From Nanoarchaeota archaeon SCGC AAA011-G17 (GTDB lineage Archaea; Nanobdellota; Nanobdellia; SCGC-AAA011-G17), in NCBI GenBank assembly GCA_000402515.1, contig AQRL01000006.1:1-5333 (forward strand): a stretch of 5,333 bases of DNA, in the 5' to 3' direction. Position numbers and translations under genes: made by a program. Below are positions 1 to 4,255 of this stretch, one piece after another (positions within the stretch are counted from its first letter, which is position 1; each line of letters opens with the position of its first letter). Below the pieces are notes generated by a model. The model was given only the letters and a program-made list of their open reading frames with translations, did not search any database and had not been told where the DNA came from.

Positions 1-28
1 TCTGGAGTAGCTAAACGGTTACGAATTA

Positions 29-44
29 ACATAACATTTAATAA
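29..44 (+). promoter_or_regulatory. Putative box A promoter of the aRF1 gene
   Basis: A TATA-like stretch TTTAATAA lies at 37-44, preceded by an A-rich segment that could serve as a BRE. Archaeal transcription usually starts about 25-27 bases downstream of the box A centre. That predicts a start around 66-67, almost on the ATG at 68. No Shine-Dalgarno sequence precedes that ATG, so a leaderless mRNA fits both observations. The call rests on consensus and spacing only. Confidence 0.45.
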
Positions 45-67
45 CTAAAAATTCTTTTACTATAAAA

Positions 68-2683
68 ATGACAATAGACTCAAAATCAAAATATAAGCTG
101 AGGAGATTTGTAGAAGAGCTTGAGCGAATCAGAGCTCCGCATACCGAGCTTATCTCAGTCTACATCCCGGCAGGTTATGATTTAAATAAAATTATTCAGC
201 ATCTGCAGGAAGAGCAGAGCACTGCAAGGAATATAAAATCAAAAACAACCCAGAATAATGTTATTAATGCATTAGAAAAAATGATCAGGCATCTGAGATT
301 ATTCAAAAAAACGCCGGACAATGGTATGGCTATATTTTCAGGGAATTTATTGGCAAAAGAAGGAAAGCAGGATTATCAGGTTTGGTCAATAGAGCCGCCA
401 ATCCCAATTAGTACAAGATTATACCGATGTGACCAGACTTTTGTTATTGATGTTCTTAAACAGCAGACAGAGCATAAAGAGACATATGGGCTTATTGTAA
501 TTGACAGAAGAGAGACAACACTTGGTTTGTTAAAGGGAAGCACAATTATAGAGTTAACGCATCTTACTTCCGGAGTTCCGGGAAAGATGAAGGCAGGTGG
601 GCAATGTCTGCATCCTGACACTTTGATAATAGCAAATAATGGTGAAATCCTAAAAATAAAAGATTCCCATAATCCCTATATTCTAAAATCAGCAGATTTT
701 CAAAATATGACTCTTAAAGATACACCCATAACAGACAAGTGGGATACAAAAAAAGAATTTGTATATAAAATAATAACAAGATATCCAAGAATTGAAATTA
801 TTGCCTCAAAAGACCATATCTTTTTTGTTTCAGATGAACAAATAAAAGAGAAACCAGCAGAATTGTTGAAAGAGGGTGATTTTTTAATTATGCCTGAAAA
901 GATAGATATTAAAGGAAATATTCAAAAATTAGATTCTAAGAAATATTATAATTCTTTTATCATAAATAAAGATGGTCAAAAATTATTAAAGAAAAAAAGA
1001 GAAGAAAAGGGGCTTCTACAAAGAGAATTAGCAGAAAAAATAAATCTTAAGCAAACAACCGTCTCTTATTACGAAATTGGAAAGATTAATGCAAGCAAAG
1101 AGCCATTAGAGAAACTATGCAAAGAGTTAGGTATAGGCTTTGAGAAATTTATAGAAGAATATACTAATCAAAAACACCATCAGGGCACAAAAGTAAAACT
1201 ACCAACTGAACTAAACGAGAATTTTGCACAGTTTTTAGGATATTACCTTGGAGATGGCTCTTCAGAGATAGACAGAATAACCTTCTTTGAACAGAATAAA
1301 CAAGTTGCCTTGGATTATCAAAAAAAATTCAACAGGTTTTTCAACATAAATTCCAGTTATAAATTTAGAGCAAGCAAAAATTATCATCAAATAAAATTTA
1401 CCAGCAGACCCTTAGTCAGATTAATAAAAACTGAATTTCCAGAATTAAAGAAAGCAATAGATTCAGAAATACCAAAAAAAATATTTCTTTCTCCAGACAA
1501 GATTTTAGCCGCTTTCTTAAAAGGTCTTTATGATGCAGAGGGCTATATTTCTAATAATAAGGTTGGTATGGGTTTGAATAACAAATATTTGGTTCAGCAG
1601 ATTCAATTATCTCTATTAAGGTTAGGGATAATATGCTCTCAGTCAGAATATGACTCTAAAGCAAATCCATACTCAAAAAATTACCGATATTCAATAGAAA
1701 TAAGTGATATAGATTCTCTAAAAAAATTCTCAGAATTAGTCAATTTTAGATCAGAAATAAAAAAGGAGAAATTGCAGAAAGCATTACTAAAAAGAAACGA
1801 TATGAACAGAGTTAGGCAGATATTACTTCCAGGCTCAAAGATAAGGGAAATTTTGGAATCATATAATATGAAAGTCTCAGATTTTCCAAAAGTTTCTAAT
1901 TTCTTTAATAATAAAAGGAATATAAGTAAAACCTATTTCAAAAAATCAATCTTATCTTACATAAACAATCCAGAATTATATGAAAAACTTTCTGAAATAT
2001 CAAATTATCCTTTTATTCCTGTTAAGATAAAAAGAATAGAAAAAATTGAAAGACAGCATGAATTAGTAGACATTTCTGTAAAAAATCAGAATTTTATTGC
2101 AAACGGTGTTTTAGTTCATAATAGCTCCAACAGATTCAGAAGAATTATTGAGCAAATGGCGCATGAGTTTTACAAAAGAATAGGTGAGGTGGTAAACAAG
2201 GAATTTGCTTCTCAGGAATTTTTAAAAGGAATATTGATTGGTGGTCCAGGAAATACAAAATTGGAATTTCTTGACGGGGATTACATGTTTACAGAGCTGA
2301 AGAAAAAGGTTACTGCAGTAAAAGACCTTTCATATACAGGCTCCTTTGGCTTGAATGAATTAGTTGAAAAATCTCAGGACGTCCTTGCACAGGAAATAAT
2401 CACAAAAGAAAAACAGATGATAAATAATTTTCTTGAGATGCTTGCAAAGCAGCCAGAGAAAACAGCCTATGGCTTGGCAGAAGTAAAAATAGCTTTAGAA
2501 AGAGGGGCAGTAGACCTTTTAATTATTTCAGAATCAATGGACAGTAAAACAGCAGAAGAACTGGAAAAACTAGGCGAAGAATCAGGAGCAAAAACAGAAT
2601 TTATCTCAACAGAAACAAATGAGGGAATGCAGCTGAAAAATCTTGGAGGGGTAGGTGCAATTCTTAGATATCAGATAAACTAA
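68..2683 (+). CDS. prf1: Peptide chain release factor subunit 1 (aRF1) precursor interrupted by an intein
   Basis: This is the archaeal class I release factor, which reads all three stop codons in the ribosomal A site and triggers hydrolysis of peptidyl-tRNA. Domain N shows the stop-decoding NIKS motif (residues 55-58) and YxCxxxF (Y119, C121, F125). Domain M shows PGKMKAGGQ, with GGQ at 177-179. The sequence then breaks into an intein (180-685) and resumes with SSNRFRRI, matching the family pattern GGQSxxRF. Domain C follows, with LIGGPGNTKLEF and the terminal ISTETNEGMQL...GGVGAILRY. The mature protein would be 365 residues, against roughly 400-420 for typical aRF1. The shortfall falls near residue 824, where SESM runs straight into the helix before the C-terminal ISTET segment, so the Cys-rich mini-domain is absent. 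The ATG at 68 is the natural family start and has no Shine-Dalgarno, consistent with a leaderless transcript. Termination in this cell would need the intein to splice, unless a second copy exists. Confidence 0.96.
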   Translation: MTIDSKSKYKLRRFVEELERIRAPHTELISVYIPAGYDLNKIIQHLQEEQSTARNIKSKTTQNNVINALEKMIRHLRLFKKTPDNGMAIFSGNLLAKEGKQDYQVWSIEPPIPISTRLYRCDQTFVIDVLKQQTEHKETYGLIVIDRRETTLGLLKGSTIIELTHLTSGVPGKMKAGGQCLHPDTLIIANNGEILKIKDSHNPYILKSADFQNMTLKDTPITDKWDTKKEFVYKIITRYPRIEIIASKDHIFFVSDEQIKEKPAELLKEGDFLIMPEKIDIKGNIQKLDSKKYYNSFIINKDGQKLLKKKREEKGLLQRELAEKINLKQTTVSYYEIGKINASKEPLEKLCKELGIGFEKFIEEYTNQKHHQGTKVKLPTELNENFAQFLGYYLGDGSSEIDRITFFEQNKQVALDYQKKFNRFFNINSSYKFRASKNYHQIKFTSRPLVRLIKTEFPELKKAIDSEIPKKIFLSPDKILAAFLKGLYDAEGYISNNKVGMGLNNKYLVQQIQLSLLRLGIICSQSEYDSKANPYSKNYRYSIEISDIDSLKKFSELVNFRSEIKKEKLQKALLKRNDMNRVRQILLPGSKIREILESYNMKVSDFPKVSNFFNNKRNISKTYFKKSILSYINNPELYEKLSEISNYPFIPVKIKRIEKIERQHELVDISVKNQNFIANGVLVHNSSNRFRRIIEQMAHEFYKRIGEVVNKEFASQEFLKGILIGGPGNTKLEFLDGDYMFTELKKKVTAVKDLSYTGSFGLNELVEKSQDVLAQEIITKEKQMINNFLEMLAKQPEKTAYGLAEVKIALERGAVDLLIISESMDSKTAEELEKLGEESGAKTEFISTETNEGMQLKNLGGVGAILRYQIN
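605..2122 (+). mobile_element. Class 1 intein with HTH and LAGLIDADG homing endonuclease, inserted after GGQ of aRF1
   Basis: This is an in-frame 506-codon insert, residues 180-685 of the precursor. Splicing residues are visible: Cys180 at block A (CLHPDTLI), S247-x-x-H250 at block B, a block F-like region around D668 ending NFIANG, the terminal VLVHN (His684-Asn685), and Ser686 as the +1 extein nucleophile. Between the splicing halves lie two further modules. The first is an XRE-like helix-turn-helix at about 305-365 (QRELAEKINLKQTTVSYYE). The second is a LAGLIDADG nuclease with motifs LGYYLGDG (390-397, acidic D396) and LKGLYDAEG (484-492, acidic E491). Both catalytic acids are kept and the frame is open, so it looks able to splice and home. 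Sampled 60-base blocks inside are 15% GC (901-960) and 28% (1381-1440), while extein blocks are 42-52%. This points to separate ancestry and horizontal arrival. The splicing function is strongly supported; endonuclease activity is inferred. Confidence 0.95.
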
Positions 2684-2702
2684 CTTTATAGTAGTAACAT
2701 GA

Positions 2703-2720
2703 CCGAAAGATTTATAAATA
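2703..2720 (+). promoter_or_regulatory. Archaeal BRE/TATA promoter of the DGR target gene
   Basis: CCGAAAGA (2703-2710) followed by TTTATAAATA (2711-2720) is a near-consensus archaeal BRE plus box A. It lies 20 bases after the aRF1 stop, so the target gene has its own promoter. The expected transcription start, about 26 bases from the box centre, is around 2740-2744. That is downstream of the in-frame ATG at 2728 and upstream of the GTG at 2767. Confidence 0.75.
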
Positions 2721-2754
2721 AGAAAATATGCCTATTTTCTATAATATTCATAAA

Positions 2755-2769
2755 AGGAGAGATAAAGTG
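2755..2769 (+). promoter_or_regulatory. Shine-Dalgarno plus GTG start of the DGR target gene
   Basis: GGAG at 2756-2759, within AAAAGGAGAG, sits seven bases before an in-frame GTG at 2767-2769. The upstream ATG at 2728 has no such site and would lie before the predicted transcription start. This ribosome binding site therefore decides for the GTG start. Confidence 0.72.
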
Positions 2770-3582
2770 AAAGGTTATCAATTAAAAGTAAACCCTGTAA
2801 TTCAGGCAGTTCCGGGAAATTTAATTTATGATGAATTAGGAAAAGAAATTCTTGCCAGGCATAATGAGAACTTTAAGGGAGTAAGGGAAATAGAAGACAG
2901 ATATGATTACAAAGAAGGACAGCCACTTTCTTTTTCAAACACACCAAGATTTTTAGATTATAATCAAATTTTGAGAGAAAGATTCCCAGAATTAGGAATT
3001 AGGGGCTTAAGTGATGTTGAGGTTGTTCAATACTGGAATACAATACCCGAAAGAGATGAAACATATGCAGATACAAATAGTATTGTAGTTTATCCAAAAG
3101 AAGGTCCTAATGAAGATTTAAGGCAGAGAGTTTTGGGTATTATAGGAAAGAAAAGCAGGCTTCCATTAGTAGTTTCTAATTTAGGAGTTGAACCAGCAGA
3201 TAATAATCATGGGTTCACATTTGTAGGAACAGACTTTACAGAAGCAAGAGAAGCACCTTATTTAAGAAAGGATGGAAGAGTAAGCTTTAATGGAAAAGAG
3301 TTAGTTTCATCTGAAGAAGGCGTAGATGTATGGACCCAAGATAGTCAATCAGGTCTCAGGGGGCTCTATCGCGTCGGGTCTGATAGGTTGAGTGCCGGGA
3401 ACGCCGACTTGCTTTACTCGTTTGAGTGTGGCCGGGTACAAGTTATCCAGGACCCGCAGGGTCGCGCTGAAAATTTAGACAGTTTAGTCAAACAGCTTGA
3501 AGAACAGAGAAATAAAGAATTAGCAGAGATAAACAAAAGGTTTGAAGAAGCTTCTAATTATCTAAGGACTGGGAAATTATAG
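2767..3582 (+). CDS. DGR variable (target) protein with VR near the C-terminus and a coiled-coil tail
   Basis: With the GTG start the product has 271 residues. The first 180 or so match no family I can name. No signal peptide or membrane segment is visible, so it is probably cytoplasmic. Residues 185-224 read GVDVW...SGLRGLYR followed by SDRL, ADLL and GRV, which resembles the C-type-lectin-like variable cores of DGR targets. The VR spans residues about 197-228. Positions differing from the template are G199, V203, G204, S209, G211, A213, D214 and Y217; where the template reads Arg, Asn or Asp. The VR is 60% GC (3361-3420) against 37% at 3241-3300. A charged helical segment (about 236-266, LVKQLEEQRNKELAEINKRF) follows, so the VR is not terminal as it usually is. 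That tail may oligomerise or dock the protein. The likely role is a binding protein whose surface residues are rewritten; the ligand is unknown. An alternative start is the ATG at 2728, which would add 13 residues. Confidence 0.85.
   Translation: MKGYQLKVNPVIQAVPGNLIYDELGKEILARHNENFKGVREIEDRYDYKEGQPLSFSNTPRFLDYNQILRERFPELGIRGLSDVEVVQYWNTIPERDETYADTNSIVVYPKEGPNEDLRQRVLGIIGKKSRLPLVVSNLGVEPADNNHGFTFVGTDFTEAREAPYLRKDGRVSFNGKELVSSEEGVDVWTQDSQSGLRGLYRVGSDRLSAGNADLLYSFECGRVQVIQDPQGRAENLDSLVKQLEEQRNKELAEINKRFEEASNYLRTGKL
3354..3450 (+). repeat. DGR variable repeat (VR) inside the target gene
   Basis: The core, 3354-3420, aligns without gaps to 3817-3883 (offset 463). The nine differing positions are 3361, 3373, 3374, 3376, 3392, 3397, 3404, 3406 and 3415. 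In every case the other copy has A, while this copy has G (six), T (two) or C (one). All changes fall in codon positions 1 or 2. Similarity continues with 3421-3438 against 3908-3925: four mismatches, three at template A. The 3' end, about 3430-3450, is GC-rich and largely free of change, as expected for the initiation-of-mutagenic-homology segment of a DGR. The exact 3' boundary is inferred. Confidence 0.88.
3451..3463 (+). promoter_or_regulatory. Hairpin immediately after the VR
   Basis: GACCC (3451-3455) and GGGTC (3459-3463) form a perfect 5-bp GC-rich stem around the triloop GCA. It lies directly after the VR homology, inside the coding sequence (residues DPQGR). In characterised DGRs such as that of Bordetella phage BPP-1, a hairpin or cruciform just downstream of the VR promotes target recognition. 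The position and composition here fit that role; function is inferred. Confidence 0.6.
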
Positions 3583-3600
3583 TAAACTATTTTAATTATA

Positions 3601-3617
3601 TCTTTTTCTTATTTTTG
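3601..3617 (+). terminator. T-rich terminator after the DGR target gene
   Basis: Two runs of five T (3602-3606 and 3612-3616), within TCTTTTTCTTATTTTTG, lie 20-35 bases after the stop codon of the target gene. This matches the U-rich, often hairpin-less termination of archaeal RNA polymerase. Confidence 0.6.
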
Positions 3618-3816
3618 TCCTAGCTATGTTGCTTGGAGGTTTTTCCAAGAAAATCTGTGAAGACAGCATCATGGACTACACTCTTGTCTATAAATTACAG
3701 CTTATTTGATTTGCTGTATGAAATTCAACAGAAATAGATGGTAGCTATAAAAGATGTGTGGGAAGCTCTTTTGCGAATGCTAAATCTGTGGTGTAACTAA
3801 ATTATAGATAAGCTAT
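3618..3816 (+). other. Gene-free interval with several hairpins upstream of the TR
   Basis: No convincing reading frame occupies this stretch. It holds three small inverted repeats. CTTGGA (3632-3637) pairs with TCCAAG (3643-3648) across a 5-base loop. AGACA (3661-3665) pairs with TGTCT (3685-3689). TACAGC (3696-3701) pairs with GCTGTA (3713-3718) across an 11-base loop. Two weak TATA-like strings lie at about 3689-3695 and 3744-3751 (CTATAAA and CTATAAAA); the second would place a start roughly 45 bases before the TR. The interval may be the 5' part of the TR-containing RNA, or simply decayed sequence. I do not recognise a known RNA family. Confidence 0.4.
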
Positions 3817-3930
3817 TCTCAGGAGGCTCTATCGCAACAGGTCTGATAGGTTGAATGCCAGGAACGACAACTTGCTTAACTCGAAATTTTCTCAAAAAGA
3901 AAACGAGATTGAGTCTGGCCGAATAATCCA
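3817..3930 (+). repeat. DGR template repeat (TR), rearranged at its 3' side
   Basis: This copy pairs with the VR at 3354-3450. In 3817-3883 there are 18 A and 49 other bases; nine of the A positions and none of the others differ from the VR. From these counts, chance placement of nine differences all on A has a probability near 1 in a million. Read in the VR frame it encodes Asn-rich codons (AAC at 3836, 3862, 3869 and 3878; AAT at 3854), typical of TRs. After 3883 a 24-base block (3884-3907) absent from the VR intervenes. Homology resumes at 3908-3925, then lacks six bases (VR 3439-3444) before a final ATCCA (3926-3930). The GC-rich 3' anchor of the VR and its hairpin have no counterpart here. 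The copy is a template by pattern, but its competence is uncertain. An ATG-less open frame runs through it (3812-4012). Confidence 0.83.
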
Positions 3931-3960
3931 TGAAAAGCTAGGATTTTTAATAATTCGGCC
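3917..3960 (+). repeat. Inverted repeat / strong hairpin at the distal edge of the TR
   Basis: GGCCGAAT (3917-3924) and ATTCGGCC (3953-3960) are perfect inverted repeats. An inner AATCC (3925-3929 region) and GGATT (3941-3945) add a second stem, with a 7-base bulge on the 3' arm and an 11-base loop. It straddles the end of TR homology and ends about eight bases before the histone BRE. It could terminate or stabilise the template RNA, or mark a rearrangement junction. Confidence 0.6.
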
Positions 3961-3967
3961 TGTAAAT

Positions 3968-3983
3968 TCAAAATCTTTAAAAA
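3968..3983 (+). promoter_or_regulatory. Putative box A promoter of the histone gene
   Basis: TTTAAAAA (3976-3983), preceded by TTCAAAATC, resembles a BRE plus box A. A start about 26 bases on, near 4005, gives a 20-base leader carrying the GGAGGG ribosome binding site at 4016-4021 before the ATG at 4025. Confidence 0.55.
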
Positions 3984-4024
3984 CCATCTTATTTCTCTTA
4001 AAAGAAGCATAATTTGGAGGGAAA

Positions 4025-4231
4025 ATGTCAAAAATACTGCCATTATCAGCTATGGAAAAATTGATTAAAAAAGCAGCCCCGGGCTTTAGAATCGGGGACG
4101 ATGCCAAAACAGCTCTGAAAGATGTTCTTGAAGACTCAGGAGAGAGAATAGCAGAAAAGGCATCTCAGGCTGCAAAGCATGCAAAAAGAAAAACAATAAA
4201 AGCCTCGGATATAAAACTAGCATCAAAGTAA
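4025..4231 (+). CDS. Archaeal histone (HMf/HMt family)
   Basis: This is a 68-residue histone-fold protein that dimerises and wraps or bridges DNA in the archaeal chromosome. The whole chain follows the archaeal histone pattern. It opens with LPLSAMEKLIKKA (helix 1), then DDAKTALKDVLEDSGERIAEKASQAAKHAKRK (long helix 2 with loop-2 basic residues), and ends TIKASDIKLASK (helix 3, the diagnostic T-x-KASDI-LA motif). The length is that of a single-fold histone with essentially no tails. GGAGGG at 4016-4021 lies three bases before the ATG, a strong ribosome binding site. The gene appears monocistronic. Its 5' flank carries the DGR TR and a hairpin, and its 3' end faces tnpB with only 11 bases between stop codons. 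An interrupting antisense frame (minus strand, 3892-4107) is a shadow. Confidence 0.96.
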   Translation: MSKILPLSAMEKLIKKAAPGFRIGDDAKTALKDVLEDSGERIAEKASQAAKHAKRKTIKASDIKLASK

Positions 4232-4234
4232 CAT

Positions 4235-4255
4235 AATCCACTTTAAAGGATTTTA
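4235..4255 (+). terminator. Possible shared terminator hairpin between histone and tnpB
   Basis: AATCC (4235-4239) and GGATT (4248-4252) enclose an 8-base loop and are followed by TTTTAT on the plus strand. The stem overlaps the last codons of the opposing tnpB. It could end the histone transcript, or be the right-end palindrome of the TnpB element. The stem is only 5 bp, so this is tentative. Confidence 0.35.

Noticed and set aside
376-621. 81-codon minus-strand reading frame
   Set aside because: It lies wholly antisense to conserved aRF1 coding sequence and has no recognisable domain; a shadow.
2728-2766. ATG 2728 as the start of the DGR target gene
   Set aside because: It lies before the predicted transcription start and lacks a ribosome binding site; GTG 2767 has both in its favour.
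3626-3709. 27-codon frame starting at ATG 3626
   Set aside because: There is no ribosome binding site or known match, and it overlaps three hairpins; chance frame.
3354-3883. Repeat pair as a CRISPR or an ordinary duplication
   Set aside because: There are only two copies 463 bases apart, with no spacer regularity. The mismatch pattern is confined to A in one copy, which ordinary drift would not give.
3812-4012. 66-codon open frame through the TR
   Set aside because: It has no ATG, follows a stop codon directly, and its agreement with the VR is at third codon positions rather than amino acids. It is open because the template mirrors coding sequence, not because it is a gene.
3892-4107. 71-codon minus-strand frame
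   Set aside because: Antisense to the TR region, the histone promoter and the histone start; no family features.
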